Made by a program: the position numbers and the translations under genes. Shown piece after piece: positions 32,673-43,452 of a stretch of 64,000 nt of DNA. The notes under the pieces are model-generated. The model saw nothing but the letters and a program-made list of their open reading frames with translations, made no database searches and was not told the origin of the DNA. The DNA is taken from the NCBI RefSeq assembly GCF_000504165.1, contig NZ_AYSE01000006.1, positions 186,001-250,000 on the forward strand. Reading direction: 5' to 3'. Source of the DNA: Bacillus sp. FJAT-14578. Its GTDB lineage: Bacteria; Bacillota; Bacilli; Bacillales; Bacillaceae_H. Positions within the stretch are counted from its first letter, which is position 1. Each line of letters begins with the position of its first letter.

Positions 32673-34187
32673 TTGAAATATAAACAGATGATCCAGTCAC
32701 ATTCTAAAAGATTACTAATCTACTTAATGATTACGGTGATACCATCCATAATCATTAGTTCTATTTTGACCCATCAGAAAACGCAAGAAGTCGAAGCTGA
32801 GTATAGAAGCAAAGCAAAATGGTATGCCAGTTTTCATGCTAAAAATATAGAAAATTTCATCGGCGAAACGATTGGCCGATTAGACATGCTGGCTACCGTT
32901 ATCAATATCCAGCACAATGACCTGAACGGCGTTGAAAAAATACTAATAGAAACACAAGAGAAAGATCCGCGTTTTTCTGGCTTTTATTGGGCCAATCCAG
33001 AAGGAGATTTGCTCATTAGTTCCAATGAAATGCCTTCTTCTGTGAACGTCAGTGACCGCCCTTATTTTCAGCAAGCACTTAAAACCGGACAAACCAGCAT
33101 TTCAGAAGCGCATATCGGCCGGGTCACAGGACGTTTTGTCATTACAATAGCCACACCCATTAGCGATGATGGGCAAGTTAAAGGTGTCCTGCTGTCCAGC
33201 TTACGATTGGATGAAATCGGAGATTCTATTAGAAATGTCATAAAAGATGAAATGATTGTCGTCAAAGATGATACAGGAAAAGCTTTGATCATGACAGGTT
33301 GGATCGCTCCTGAAGACCGTTCCATACAATCTAGTATCGATGTATCACAACTTTCTTGGACCGCTACAGCCAAAATTGCTCTTGAAGATGCTCACTTATA
33401 TCGACATACCTTTTTTCAATACATATTCCTTATTTTCACAGCTGCTAATATACTCCTTTTATTAACCCAGTATATACGTTTAAAACATAAAGTAAAAAAA
33501 GAAGCAGCACAAAACGAAATTCAAAAGCTTGAGTTGGTCGGCAATCTGGCTGCCAGCACCGCTCACGAAATCAGAAACCCTTTAACCGGAATTAAAGGAC
33601 TGGTGAAACTTTTAAGTGAAGAATATTCGGATAAAAAAGCACAGTTTTACTTCGGAGTCATTCAGGAGGAAATAACTCGGATTAATGCCATTGTCGGTGA
33701 ATTACTCATGCTTGGAAAACCTTCTTCCCATATATTAAAAACGTGCGATGCGAATGACATCATCACAGAAATAGAACCCATTATCCAATCAGAAGCCAAT
33801 TATATGAATGTACAGCTATCTGTGTATCATTCCACTGATAGCCTGCCTATTTCGTGTGTGAAGGATCATATCAAACAAGTCATTCTTAATCTAGCCAAAA
33901 ACGCTTTACAGGCTATGCCCAATGGTGGCTGTCTAACCATTTCTCTCAAACAAAACGATGATTTTTGCCTCATTTCGGTGGAAGATAACGGAGAAGGTAT
34001 GCCAAAAGAAGTGTTGGACCAAGTGTTCAATCCATTTTTCACAATGAAGAAGAATGGTTCTGGATTAGGATTAAGCGTCTGTAAACGAATTGTCGACACA
34101 TGCGGTGGAAACATTTCAATTCATAGCACGTCCCTTAAAGGAACCAGAGTGGAAGTTCGCCTTCCCCTTTTACCCGAATCAAATTAA
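32673..34187 (+). CDS. kinD: Sensor histidine kinase with extracytoplasmic Cache-like domain (KinD-like)
   Basis: A 504-residue kinase starting at TTG 32673 behind AAGGGAGAAGG. Two membrane helices (about 13-33 and 247-267) flank an extracytoplasmic double-Cache-like sensor (SGFYWANPEGDLLISS, SVNVSDRPYFQQALKTG, GRFVITIATPISDDG), as in KinD, which is of similar length. The kinase core has His298 (AHEIRNPLTGIKG), NLAKNALQAMP, EDNGEGMPKE and GSGLGLSVCKRI. No partner regulator is adjacent, so it probably feeds Spo0F and senses a small ligand. The gene symbol is a family assignment. Confidence 0.78.
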   Translation: MKYKQMIQSHSKRLLIYLMITVIPSIIISSILTHQKTQEVEAEYRSKAKWYASFHAKNIENFIGETIGRLDMLATVINIQHNDLNGVEKILIETQEKDPRFSGFYWANPEGDLLISSNEMPSSVNVSDRPYFQQALKTGQTSISEAHIGRVTGRFVITIATPISDDGQVKGVLLSSLRLDEIGDSIRNVIKDEMIVVKDDTGKALIMTGWIAPEDRSIQSSIDVSQLSWTATAKIALEDAHLYRHTFFQYIFLIFTAANILLLLTQYIRLKHKVKKEAAQNEIQKLELVGNLAASTAHEIRNPLTGIKGLVKLLSEEYSDKKAQFYFGVIQEEITRINAIVGELLMLGKPSSHILKTCDANDIITEIEPIIQSEANYMNVQLSVYHSTDSLPISCVKDHIKQVILNLAKNALQAMPNGGCLTISLKQNDDFCLISVEDNGEGMPKEVLDQVFNPFFTMKKNGSGLGLSVCKRIVDTCGGNISIHSTSLKGTRVEVRLPLLPESN

Positions 34188-34225
34188 AAAAGGACTGAAT
34201 CGAAATCTTTCGGTTCAGTCCTTTT
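34188..34225. terminator. Bidirectional terminator between kinase and adk genes
   Basis: AAAAGGACTGAA (34188-34199) and TTCAGTCCTTTT (34214-34225) form a perfect 12-base stem; T tracts follow on both strands. Confidence 0.85.
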
Positions 34226-34261
34226 GCTGTTTATTCAGATGTATCGAATAAACATATTCCA

Positions 34262-34933
<672 letters not shown>

Positions 34934-35013
34934 TCATCTCTCCCTTATCATTTATCATTTTTTTATTATTTTCACTTTCTGTTCTTGCATTCTTGAATCA
35001 TCTCACAAAGGTC

Positions 35014-35054
35014 AAGAATGGAACATGGGCGCTTTTTGCCCATGCTCTATTCTT
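35014..35054 (-). terminator. Hairpin after acsA
   Basis: Arms at 35014-35030 and 35038-35054 (ACATGGGC / GCCCATG with flanking G-U pairs) form a 17-pair stem 12 bases after the acsA stop. A T run is lacking, so the call is moderate. Confidence 0.6.
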
Positions 35055-35065
35055 TATGTGGCTTG

Positions 35066-36784
35066 TTAATCTTCCATGGTCGACAAATCGCCAGTCGGCA
35101 AATTAAGCTCCCATGCTTTTAGAACGCGTCGCATGATTTTGCCGCTTCTCGTTTTCGGAAGAGTATCACGGAATTCGATTTCTCTCGGTGCGGCATGTGC
35201 GGCTAGCCCCTCTTTCACGAAAATCCGGATTTCTTCTTTCAATTCATCTGATGCTTCATATCCATCTCTTAATGAAATAAATGCTTTAATGATTTCTCCC
35301 CGTATCGGATCTGGCTTGCCGATAACCCCTGCTTCGGCGACCGCCGGGAATTCCACTAGTTTACTTTCCACTTCAAACGGCCCGACACGTTCTCCTGCCG
35401 TCATAATGACATCATCGACGCGGCCCTGGAACCAGAAGTATCCATCTTCATCCATATAAGCCGAATCGCCAGATACATACCAGTCGTTTGGCAGAAAGTA
35501 AGATTCATATTTTTCTTGATTGTTCCAAATCGTTCTCATCATGGACGGCCAGCCTTTTTTAATGGCCAAATTCCCCATGCGGTACGACGGCAGCTCTTCT
35601 CCCTGGTCATCGACAATCGCTGCCTGAACGCCTGGAATCGGTTTGCCCATTGATCCCGGCTTGATTTCCATGGATGGGTAATTGCAAATAACCTGCGCCC
35701 CTGTTTCTGTCATCCACCACGTGTCATGAATGCGTAAATCAAACACTTTCTTACCCCAGCGAACGACTTCAGGATTTAACGGTTCGCCCACACTTAAAAT
35801 GTGTCTCAATGAGCTTAAGTCAAAGTTCTTTATAAGTCCGTCTCCAGCTCCCATCAACATGCGAAAAGCGGTTGGAGCACTATACCAGACAGTTACGCCG
35901 TAATTTTCAATCGTTTGATACCAATCATCCGGGCTAAAGCGTCCGCCGCGGATGACATTTGTCGCCCCGACCAGCCATGGGGCAAATACGCCGTAAGACG
36001 TCCCCGTTACCCATCCCGGGTCAGCGGTGCACCAATATACATCGTCCTCTTTTAAATCCAATACCCATTTGGCTGTTTGATAGTGCTGGACCATCGCATT
36101 GTGAACATGGAATACCCCTTTTGGTTTCCCGGTCGAACCTGACGTATAGTGAAGAACTAAGCCGTCCTCCCGATCTACCCATTTGATTTCCAGATTTTCG
36201 CTTGCATCATTCATTCTCTTATAAAAATCGATGTACGGGCCCTCTTCTTTCACATCACTGCCTACAATAACAACATGTTTCAAATGAGGCAACTCATCAA
36301 CAGGAACACGCCCCAAAAGCTCCGGCGTCGTGACAAGAACTTTTGCTTCACTATCTTCCAGGCGATCGCGAACAGCCACTTCCATAAATGCCTCAAATAA
36401 CGGACCAACGACAGCTCCTAATTTGATGGCACCCAATAAGACGAAATAAAGTTCGGGAGAGCGCGGCATAAAAATAAATACACGGTCGCCCTTTTCCACG
36501 CCGGCCGCCTCTTTGAGAACATTGCCGGCCTTATTGGAATAATCCTTCATATCTTGGAAAGTGTATTGCTCACTTCGTTCTTTATCGGAAAAATACAGGG
36601 CGACTTTATTCTTTTTCCCTGATTCGGCATGACGATCAATCGCTTCATGTGCCATATTCACTAAGCCCGTGTCATTCCAAGAGAAATGTTCTTCGACTTG
36701 CGACCAATCGAATGACTCATATGTTTCCTTATAGTTTTCTAAGTTAAACTGTCCCTTTTGTACAGAAAGCGCTTCTAATTTCAT
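35066..36784 (-). CDS. acsA: Acetyl-CoA synthetase AcsA
   Basis: A 572-residue AMP-forming acyl-CoA synthetase from ATG 36784 (GGGGGA site); an alternative start 27 bases upstream is not supported. Motifs: ATP loop HYTSGSTGKPKGVFH, TADPGWVTGTSYG, motif DTWWMTETGAQ, YVSGDSAYMDEDGYFWFQGRVDD and the acetylatable lysine in LPKTRSGKIMRR. It turns acetate, ATP and CoA into acetyl-CoA for the TCA cycle. It is downstream of odhB after a hairpin. No acuABC genes follow. A degenerate AAGCGCTT core near codon 6 could be a cre. Confidence 0.93.
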   Translation of the reverse strand: MKLEALSVQKGQFNLENYKETYESFDWSQVEEHFSWNDTGLVNMAHEAIDRHAESGKKNKVALYFSDKERSEQYTFQDMKDYSNKAGNVLKEAAGVEKGDRVFIFMPRSPELYFVLLGAIKLGAVVGPLFEAFMEVAVRDRLEDSEAKVLVTTPELLGRVPVDELPHLKHVVIVGSDVKEEGPYIDFYKRMNDASENLEIKWVDREDGLVLHYTSGSTGKPKGVFHVHNAMVQHYQTAKWVLDLKEDDVYWCTADPGWVTGTSYGVFAPWLVGATNVIRGGRFSPDDWYQTIENYGVTVWYSAPTAFRMLMGAGDGLIKNFDLSSLRHILSVGEPLNPEVVRWGKKVFDLRIHDTWWMTETGAQVICNYPSMEIKPGSMGKPIPGVQAAIVDDQGEELPSYRMGNLAIKKGWPSMMRTIWNNQEKYESYFLPNDWYVSGDSAYMDEDGYFWFQGRVDDVIMTAGERVGPFEVESKLVEFPAVAEAGVIGKPDPIRGEIIKAFISLRDGYEASDELKEEIRIFVKEGLAAHAAPREIEFRDTLPKTRSGKIMRRVLKAWELNLPTGDLSTMED

Positions 36785-36864
36785 CGTTTCCCATCCCCCT
36801 TGTTTACTCAATATTTTAGCGTGATTAACGGGTGTTCCCCTGCTTCATCATCTTCGAACATCGC

Positions 36865-36907
36865 AACTTAGTGGATATGGGCACTTTTCGCCCGTATCCG
36901 CTAAGTT
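36865..36907 (-). terminator. Hairpin after odhB
   Basis: AACTTAGTGGATATGGGC (36865-36882) and GCCCGTATCCGCTAAGTT (36890-36907) pair over 18 positions with one mismatch, 12 bases after the odhB stop. Similar in design to the acsA hairpin; U tract absent. Confidence 0.6.
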
Positions 36908-36918
36908 ATGTAGGATCA

Positions 36919-38202
36919 TTATCCCTCCAGAAGTAATGACTCTGGATCTTCAAGCAATTCTTTTACTTTCGCCAGAAAGCTGACCGCCTCCCTGCCATCT
37001 ACAATCCGATGGTCATATGAGAGAGCAATATACATCATCGGACGATTCTCCATTCGTTCCTCGTCAATGGCAATCGGACGCCACTGGATTTTGTGCATCC
37101 CGAGAATTCCCACTTGCGGGCTATTTAAAATAGGCGTCGACATCATAGAACCGTAAATGCCGCCATTTGTGATGGTAAAGGTCCCTCCCTGCAGCTCTGG
37201 AAGCGTTAATTTGTTGTCTCTCGCTTTCTCAGCCAGCCGCGCGATTTCTTTTTCGATTCCCGCAAAGCCGAGCCGGTCCGCCTCCCGGACGACCGGGACA
37301 ACAAGTCCGCCTTCTGCGCCGACGGCAATTCCGATGTCATAATATTTTTTATAAAGCACTTCGTCTCCCTGAATCTCTCCGTTCAATTCGGGAAACTGTT
37401 TCAACGCACCGACAACGGCTTTTGTAAAGAATGACATGAAACCGATTTTCACACCATGTTTCTTGAAGAATGCTTCATTTCGCCGCTTTCTTACTTCCAT
37501 GATCGCTGTCATATCCACTTCGTTAAAGGTTGTTAACATTGCTGCCGTATGCTGTACCTCCACAAGCCGCTTGGCGATGGTTTGACGGCGGCGCGACATT
37601 TTCACTCGTTCCACAGGCTTGTCCAAATCCTTTAAAACGCTCGCAGGCTGTTTGGCTTTTTCATTTTCTGCTTTCCTGCTTTGTTGTACGGATTGATCCC
37701 GTTCTTTATGTGCTGGCTGCTGGACATGCGATGCCACATCTTCCTTTCTGATTCGTCCGAGCAGATCATGGGTCTTCACTTCGTTTAAATCGATGTTCAA
37801 TTCCCTTGCTAATTTTCTCACTGCCGGAGAGGCGACGGGACGCTGCGTTTTCGGCAAAACTTCTTTTATTGCGTCTTTACGGAGTTCTTGTGCTTGGAGG
37901 TTTTCCGCCGCTGAAGTTCCTATTGGCGTCGCTGTGCCTTCGCTTGATGTCCCAGGATCGTTTTCATCCCCCTCGGCGATGACCGCAATGACCTCATCCA
38001 CTTCGACATTTTCGCCTTCTTTCTTCAAAATCTCTTTAATCACCCCATCGCTGTCAGCGCTCACTTCAACGTTCACCTTATCGGTTTCAAGTTCAACGAG
38101 CGAATCGCCTTTTTGAATGGTATCTCCCACTTTAACAAGCCATTGTGCGACGGTCCCTTCTGAAATTGATTCTGCGAGCTCTGGTACTTTGATTTCCACC
38201 AT
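36919..38202 (-). CDS. odhB: Dihydrolipoyl succinyltransferase (E2) of 2-oxoglutarate dehydrogenase
   Basis: A 427-residue E2 subunit. The lipoyl domain covers residues 1-80 with lipoyl Lys42 ([12 protein letters not shown]). An acidic/polar linker and the peripheral subunit-binding domain ([19 protein letters not shown]) follow near residue 125. The C-terminal catalytic core ends with [18 protein letters not shown], with catalytic His398 and Asp402. It transfers the succinyl group to CoA. ATG start behind GGGGAGGG, 15 bases after odhA, so the two form an operon. Confidence 0.95.
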   Translation of the reverse strand: MVEIKVPELAESISEGTVAQWLVKVGDTIQKGDSLVELETDKVNVEVSADSDGVIKEILKKEGENVEVDEVIAVIAEGDENDPGTSSEGTATPIGTSAAENLQAQELRKDAIKEVLPKTQRPVASPAVRKLARELNIDLNEVKTHDLLGRIRKEDVASHVQQPAHKERDQSVQQSRKAENEKAKQPASVLKDLDKPVERVKMSRRRQTIAKRLVEVQHTAAMLTTFNEVDMTAIMEVRKRRNEAFFKKHGVKIGFMSFFTKAVVGALKQFPELNGEIQGDEVLYKKYYDIGIAVGAEGGLVVPVVREADRLGFAGIEKEIARLAEKARDNKLTLPELQGGTFTITNGGIYGSMMSTPILNSPQVGILGMHKIQWRPIAIDEERMENRPMMYIALSYDHRIVDGREAVSFLAKVKELLEDPESLLLEG

Positions 38203-38217
38203 TCCGAATACCCTCCC

Positions 38218-41115
38218 CTAGCTTTTGACTAAATTTCTTTCTTGTATTTGATGCACATCTTGTTTGTGACGATCGCTTAAAGCTTCACGAAGAATGCGTT
38301 CCTGTTCTTTCTTATGAACATTCGGTTCACCGCCTGCGGGACTTGAGCGGTCAGGGCGTCCAATATAATGTACTTTTACACTGTCCGTGGAAAGATTATA
38401 CAGAATCGGTGCAAGATAATGCCACGCTCCCATGTTCTTCGGCTCTTCCTGGACCCACACGATTTCTTTTAGGTTTTCATACCGGCGAAGAATATCATCG
38501 ATTTGCCCCATCGGGAATGGATACAATTGTTCAACGCGCGCAACATGCACCCAATCCAACTCTCCGTTTTCTTTTCGATTGATTTCTCCCGCAAGATCGA
38601 TTGCCATTTTACCTGTCGTCAAAATTAAACGCTCCACTTTTTCCGGCTGTTTTCCAAGCTGCGGCTGTTCCACAACCGGCTGGAAGCTCCCCTCGCTCAG
38701 CGACGTATAAGGTGAAGCTGTAAGCGGATGGCGCAGCAAACTTTTTGGTGTCATAATGACTAACGGCTGGGCGTAATCCGTGCCTGTAATCGCCGCTTGA
38801 CGGCGTAAAATATGGAAATATTGGGCGGCACTTGTCAAGTTGGCTACCGTCCAGTTATTTTCAGCAGCCAGCTGCAGGAAGCGTTCTAATCTGGCACTTG
38901 AATGCTCGGGTCCCTGACCTTCATAGCCGTGAGGCAACAGTAGCACAAGGCTTGATTTTTGCCCCCACTTTGCACGGCCCGCAGAAACGAATTGGTCAAA
39001 CAATGCTTGAGCCGTATTGGCAAAGTCCCCGTACTGTGCCTCCCAAAGAACGAGTGTTTCCGGCGCAAAGACGTTATACCCATATTCAAAACCGACAACC
39101 GCTGCTTCCGAGAGCGGACTGTTATGAATCGCAAACGAAGCCTTTGATTGCGGCAAACGGTGAAGCGGTGAAAATTTCTTCCCGTTTTCTGCGTCATTCA
39201 ACACAACATGGCGATGGGCAAAGGTTCCGCGCTCAGAATCCTGTCCGGTTAATCGAATCGGTGTCCCGTCTTGTAAGATGGAAGCGAATGCAAGTGTTTC
39301 AGCAAGCGCCCATTCAACTTTACCCTCACCTTCAAGCGAGTGGATACGACGCTCTAAAATCCGCTTTAACTTCGGATACACATTAAAATCCTCCGGCCAT
39401 TTCAACAAGTCGCTGTTTATCTCACGAAGCGTTCCAAGCGGCACTTTTGTGTCCATCTCTGGAATTCCTTTGGCGATAAGTTCCGGTACTTCTACTTCTT
39501 CCACATGGTCAACCTTTCCCTTTTCCGTGACTTTTTCATATTCGGCTTGTAGTTTCCCTTGAACTTCCTCATTGATTTTCTCTATTTCTTCCGTACTCAC
39601 GATGCCCTTACTTTGCAACTGGTTTGCATATAAGGCTTTGACGGTTGGATGGTTGCCGATTTTTTTGTAGAGCTGCGGCTGAGTAACGGCCGGATCATCC
39701 ATCTCGTTATGGCCAAAACGTCGATAGCCGACTAAGTCAATCAAGAAATCTTTTTTAAAGCATGAACGATATTGATAAGCAAGATCGATCGCTGCCAGGC
39801 AGGCTTGCGGATCATCTGCATTGACGTGAATAATGGGGATTTCATAGCCTTTCGCAAGATCACTCGCATATTTGGTCGAACGGGAATCCGTGCTGTCCGT
39901 CGTAAAGCCGACCATATTGTTAGCGATAATATGGATGGTTCCTCCCGTTTGATAACCTTTTAAGCCCCCTAAGTTCAAGGTTTCCGCTACAATTCCCTGT
40001 CCAGGGAACGCTGCATCACCATGGATTAAAATGGCAAACGATTTCGATACATCTTGCTCCGGATATCCTGTCTTGTCTCTTTCTTCCTGAGCCGCTCTGG
40101 CAAATCCGAGAACAACAGGATCGACAAATTCAAGGTGGCTCGGATTATTCGCCAATGTAATGCGTGCATGGATCGTCTCCGATTCTTCAATTGACCGGTC
40201 TCCTCCTAAATGATACTTTACATCTCCCGTCCAGCCGTAGTTAATCCCCCGGGACCCTTCAGAAGGGAAGAGATCTTTATTCGGAGAATGCTGAAACTCT
40301 GAAAAGATGTTGCTGTACGGCTTTCCTAATACATGCGCCAGCACATTTAAGCGGCCTCTATGTGCCATCCCGATCATCACGTTGTGCACACCATCATGCA
40401 CGCCTTCTTTAATTAGTTCATCAAGCATCGGGACAAGCATGTCTACCCCCTCAATAGAGAACCTCTTTTGTCCGACAAACGTCCGATGTAAAAATTGCTC
40501 AAAACCTTCCACTTCCGTCAGCCTTTTCAAAAGCCCCGCTTGTTCCTCTTTTGATAAAGAGCGGCGCATGGCACCCGTCTCTACCATTTGGGTTAACCAC
40601 GTGCGTTCTTCAAGGTCGTGTACGTGATCAAACTCGTAAGCTAAAGAACCTTTATGAATTTCTTTTAAAAGTTTGATGGCTTCATCTGCCGTCTGAACCT
40701 CATCCGGAGTATGTTCCCATATCGCTTTTGCAGGAATTTCTTTTAAATCCGCTTCGGTTAAACCGAATTTTTCGGGATTCAATACATGGGCTTCATCCAC
40801 ATTCTCTTGTAAGGGGTTAATTTTGGCAGCTAAATGACCGTATGAACGAATATATTCAGCGAACTTTACGGCTTTCACCACTTTGTCGATATTTAGGGAA
40901 TGACAAGCGGCAATACCGGAGTCTTCTCCAGCTTCTTTGGCACGTCCCGCTTCAAAAGACGGGGGAGCACCCCAGTTGTCAAACAGCTCTTTTAATTCCG
41001 TATCAATGGAGTCCGCATCGTTCATATAACGTTCATATTGCTCCATAACATAGCCAAGATTCGGACCCAAAAACCTCTGCCACGGATTTTCTTCATTTAT
41101 CTTTTCAATTGCCAT
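38218..41115 (-). CDS. odhA: 2-oxoglutarate dehydrogenase E1 component
   Basis: A 965-residue E1 from ATG 41115 (GGAGGTG site, which overlaps a GTG in the longer frame). Thiamine diphosphate is bound by the [11 protein letters not shown]...NNMVGFTT region; the substrate histidines are in [15 protein letters not shown]. The typical ending is [21 protein letters not shown]. It decarboxylates 2-oxoglutarate and reductively succinylates OdhB. Sits directly behind a citrate synthase gene (48-base gap) and 15 bases before odhB, so TCA enzymes are grouped here. Confidence 0.95.
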   Translation of the reverse strand: MAIEKINEENPWQRFLGPNLGYVMEQYERYMNDADSIDTELKELFDNWGAPPSFEAGRAKEAGEDSGIAACHSLNIDKVVKAVKFAEYIRSYGHLAAKINPLQENVDEAHVLNPEKFGLTEADLKEIPAKAIWEHTPDEVQTADEAIKLLKEIHKGSLAYEFDHVHDLEERTWLTQMVETGAMRRSLSKEEQAGLLKRLTEVEGFEQFLHRTFVGQKRFSIEGVDMLVPMLDELIKEGVHDGVHNVMIGMAHRGRLNVLAHVLGKPYSNIFSEFQHSPNKDLFPSEGSRGINYGWTGDVKYHLGGDRSIEESETIHARITLANNPSHLEFVDPVVLGFARAAQEERDKTGYPEQDVSKSFAILIHGDAAFPGQGIVAETLNLGGLKGYQTGGTIHIIANNMVGFTTDSTDSRSTKYASDLAKGYEIPIIHVNADDPQACLAAIDLAYQYRSCFKKDFLIDLVGYRRFGHNEMDDPAVTQPQLYKKIGNHPTVKALYANQLQSKGIVSTEEIEKINEEVQGKLQAEYEKVTEKGKVDHVEEVEVPELIAKGIPEMDTKVPLGTLREINSDLLKWPEDFNVYPKLKRILERRIHSLEGEGKVEWALAETLAFASILQDGTPIRLTGQDSERGTFAHRHVVLNDAENGKKFSPLHRLPQSKASFAIHNSPLSEAAVVGFEYGYNVFAPETLVLWEAQYGDFANTAQALFDQFVSAGRAKWGQKSSLVLLLPHGYEGQGPEHSSARLERFLQLAAENNWTVANLTSAAQYFHILRRQAAITGTDYAQPLVIMTPKSLLRHPLTASPYTSLSEGSFQPVVEQPQLGKQPEKVERLILTTGKMAIDLAGEINRKENGELDWVHVARVEQLYPFPMGQIDDILRRYENLKEIVWVQEEPKNMGAWHYLAPILYNLSTDSVKVHYIGRPDRSSPAGGEPNVHKKEQERILREALSDRHKQDVHQIQERNLVKS

Positions 41116-41163
41116 CAGGGACACCTCCGACTGCTCTTCTGTGCATTTGAAACTTCATTATTT

Positions 41164-42303
41164 TTAGACGCTTACAACTTCCGAACCATCACGCTCATTC
41201 ACCGGAATATATGTTTGATGTTTCAGTCCTATATACTCTGCACGAGGACGAATCAAACGATTATTTTCGTACTGCTCCAAAATGTGCGCAATCCAGCCCG
41301 ACACACGGCTGACCGCAAAAATCGGCGTAAAAAGATCATGTTGAATCCCTAAGCTGTGATAAACGGATGCTGAATAAAAGTCCACATTCGGAAGCAAGCC
41401 TTTTTCGCTTCGAACAATTTGTTCCACGACAATCGACATGTTATACCATTTATCTTCCCCTGTTACCTTCGCTAACTGTGCCGACATTTCCCTTAAATGC
41501 TTCGCTCTCGGATCTCCGTCCTTATAAACGCGATGACCGAATCCCATAATTTTTTCTTTATTTTCAAATGCCCTTTGAAGATATGGCTCAACAGCATCGA
41601 CTTCATTGATTTCAGCCAGCATTCTCATGACACGCTCATTTGCACCGCCATGAAGGGGCCCTTTTAACGCGCCGAGCGCAGCCGTTACCCCTGAATACAT
41701 ATCTGATAATGTAGCAACGCAAACACGGGCGGTAAATGTCGAGGCGTTCAGCTCATGGTCGGCGTGAAGAACAAGCGCTTTATTAAAAGCTTTCTCTGAG
41801 ACCCCATCAGGAACTTCTCCATTCAACATATATAAGAAGTTAGCGGCAAAACTTAAGTCTGCTTTTGGTGCCAGCGGCTCTTTTCCCTCGCGTATACGGG
41901 CAAAAGCTGCTACGATGGAAGACAATCTGGCCTGTAAACGCATAGCTTTACGATAATTGGCTTCTTCGGCTATGTCATCAGCCTCTCCGTCGTACATGGC
42001 AAGTGTCGATATACAAGTGATTAAGACAGACATTGGATGGATATTCTCGTTGGGGAGTTTTTTTATCATTGCAGTCAATTCCGGAGGTAAGGAAGCGCTT
42101 TCAATTAATTCATTTCGAAATTCGGTTAACTGCTGTGACGTAGGAAGGCTTTTATGCCAAAGCAAATAAATGACCTCTTCAAAACTCGAGTGATCGGCTA
42201 AATCGTCAACATTGTAGCCTCTATACGTTAACACGTCATCAATAATGGAGCTGACAGAAGATGTCGTGGCGACTACTCCTTCTAAACCTTTTGCTTTTAC
42301 CAT
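41164..42303 (-). CDS. citZ: Citrate synthase (CitZ type)
   Basis: A 379-residue citrate synthase. The opening GLEGVVATTSSVSSIIDDVLTY follows CitZ closely (given in pieces: GLEGVVATTSS, SIIDDVLTYRGY). Catalytic residues lie in LHADHELNASTFTARV (His), LKGPLHGGANERV (His) and NVDFYSASVYHSLG (Asp). It condenses oxaloacetate and acetyl-CoA. ATG after AGAGGG. Unlike the usual citZ-icd-mdh layout, it stands before odhAB. A cre-like core lies inside the gene (42090-42103). It may be a second citrate synthase. Confidence 0.9.
   Translation of the reverse strand: MVKAKGLEGVVATTSSVSSIIDDVLTYRGYNVDDLADHSSFEEVIYLLWHKSLPTSQQLTEFRNELIESASLPPELTAMIKKLPNENIHPMSVLITCISTLAMYDGEADDIAEEANYRKAMRLQARLSSIVAAFARIREGKEPLAPKADLSFAANFLYMLNGEVPDGVSEKAFNKALVLHADHELNASTFTARVCVATLSDMYSGVTAALGALKGPLHGGANERVMRMLAEINEVDAVEPYLQRAFENKEKIMGFGHRVYKDGDPRAKHLREMSAQLAKVTGEDKWYNMSIVVEQIVRSEKGLLPNVDFYSASVYHSLGIQHDLFTPIFAVSRVSGWIAHILEQYENNRLIRPRAEYIGLKHQTYIPVNERDGSEVVSV
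42090..42103. promoter_or_regulatory. Intragenic cre-like sequence in citZ
   Basis: AGGAAGCGCTTTCA has 12 of 14 cre positions and the AAGCGCTT core. It falls near codon 70 of the citrate synthase gene. It could act as a roadblock site; weak evidence. Confidence 0.3.
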
Positions 42304-42563
42304 AGTTATCCCTCTTTTCTAAGTGTATGATTTTCGGACCAACATTCATTTAAAATAACTGGGACTAACTCTCCTGTTCCCTCACCGCCCATCGGTTTTA
42401 TGACTAAACTTTTAATTGGTTTTATTATAAAAAAACTTTTTGCGTCTGTCTGGAATGTCGGATATAACGTTTTATTTACGGATGAAAGGGAATATGTGGA
42501 TACGAAACAAGATTTTGAGTTATAATAATGTGGAATATTCCGAAAGAGGTGAAAATTCCAAAA

Positions 42564-43214
42564 ATGAATACTCTTAAAATCCCAAAATTCATTGAAGACT
42601 GGATTCCCCCAGAAGCCTCCGTTGCGTTCGCAGGTAAAGATCAATATTTGGATTACTTTACAGGTATTCACGATATTCAAATTCGCCCTGGTCAGCCCAT
42701 TCCTTCGGGAAGTATTACAGAGCTTGTTTATCGGCAGAAATCCCGAGTAGAATCTTTAGTTGATGAATCTGTATTCGGCATTCCATATTACGGAGTAGGA
42801 TATCCAATAGAGGGCCAAGATGGGTTTCACGGCGCTTTAACCGTGATCTTGCCTCCCTCGTATTCATTTAAAAGACAAGCACCCGTTTCTTTTATAACCG
42901 GAAAACAAGGCGAAATTTGGAGCCCAATCCCCATTGATCAAATTGCTTATATTGAAAGCAGCCAAAAGAAAACATGGTTTTATACAGCAGACGGCCAGTA
43001 CAGTGCCATCCACACCCTTAAAACGCTCGAACAACGGCTGCCAAGTACATTTCTCCGGATTCACCGTTCCTATATCGTGAATATTTCGTTTATAGAGCAA
43101 ATTTCTCGTGATTTGTCTTCCAATTTAATTCTCAAACTAAAAACACCCGATCAAACTCATTTGACGGTTAGCCAAACTCATGTACTCAGTGTAAGACGAA
43201 CTCTCGGGTTTTGA
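42564..43214 (+). CDS. LytTR-type transcriptional regulator
   Basis: A 216-residue regulator (ATG 42564, GAGGTG 12 bases before; the frame extends to 42528). The C-terminal third is a LytTR DNA-binding domain (IDQIAYIESSQKKTWFYT, TFLRIHRSYIVNISFIEQI). The N-terminal part (residues 1-120) has a PAS-like sensor character (DEYL-like DYFTGIHDIQIRPGQPI) with no receiver domain, so it is not a two-component regulator. It is divergent from citZ-odhAB and may control that operon. Targets are not proven. Confidence 0.8.
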   Translation: MNTLKIPKFIEDWIPPEASVAFAGKDQYLDYFTGIHDIQIRPGQPIPSGSITELVYRQKSRVESLVDESVFGIPYYGVGYPIEGQDGFHGALTVILPPSYSFKRQAPVSFITGKQGEIWSPIPIDQIAYIESSQKKTWFYTADGQYSAIHTLKTLEQRLPSTFLRIHRSYIVNISFIEQISRDLSSNLILKLKTPDQTHLTVSQTHVLSVRRTLGF

Positions 43215-43246
43215 CGAAAGCGCCTTCACACTTCGATGTTTAGCCC

Positions 43247-43289
43247 AAAACAAGCGACCCCCTCACCAACGTCAGAGGTCGCTTGTTTT
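43247..43289. terminator. Bidirectional terminator between LytTR and kinase genes
   Basis: AAAACAAGCGACC (43247-43259) and GGTCGCTTGTTTT (43277-43289) form a perfect 13-base stem with T tracts on both strands. Confidence 0.85.
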
Positions 43290-43290
43290 G

Positions 43291-43452
43291 TTATTTGTTT
43301 TTATTCACTAGCTTTTCTAACAATTGCTTTGCTTTTGCCTTTTCGTTTTCTGTTTCATCAACCAATATTTCATATCCGGAAATATCGCCGCTTTCCGTGA
43401 ACATGACAACATCTATATTTTCAATGGAAGGAAAATCTTCACTTCCGTCCAA
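43291..43452 (-). CDS. Possible small ORF overlapping the end of the kinase gene
   Basis: In a different frame from the kinase a TAA at 43291-43293 closes a run of 53 codons from TTG 43452, or 37 from ATG 43404. It reads IENIDVVMFTESGDIS, then GYEILVDETENEKAKAKQLL and ends EKLVNKNK. An acidic front and a basic amphipathic tail look protein-like. It overlaps the kinase 3' end by about 40 bases and stops just before the terminator. No strong ribosome-binding site is seen, so translation would depend on coupling. Unproven. Confidence 0.3.
   Translation of the reverse strand: MDGSEDFPSIENIDVVMFTESGDISGYEILVDETENEKAKAKQLLEKLVNKNK

Noticed and set aside
42306..42680. 124-codon minus-strand frame opposite the LytTR gene
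   Set aside because: It is the antisense of a well-supported coding region and of the promoter interval.
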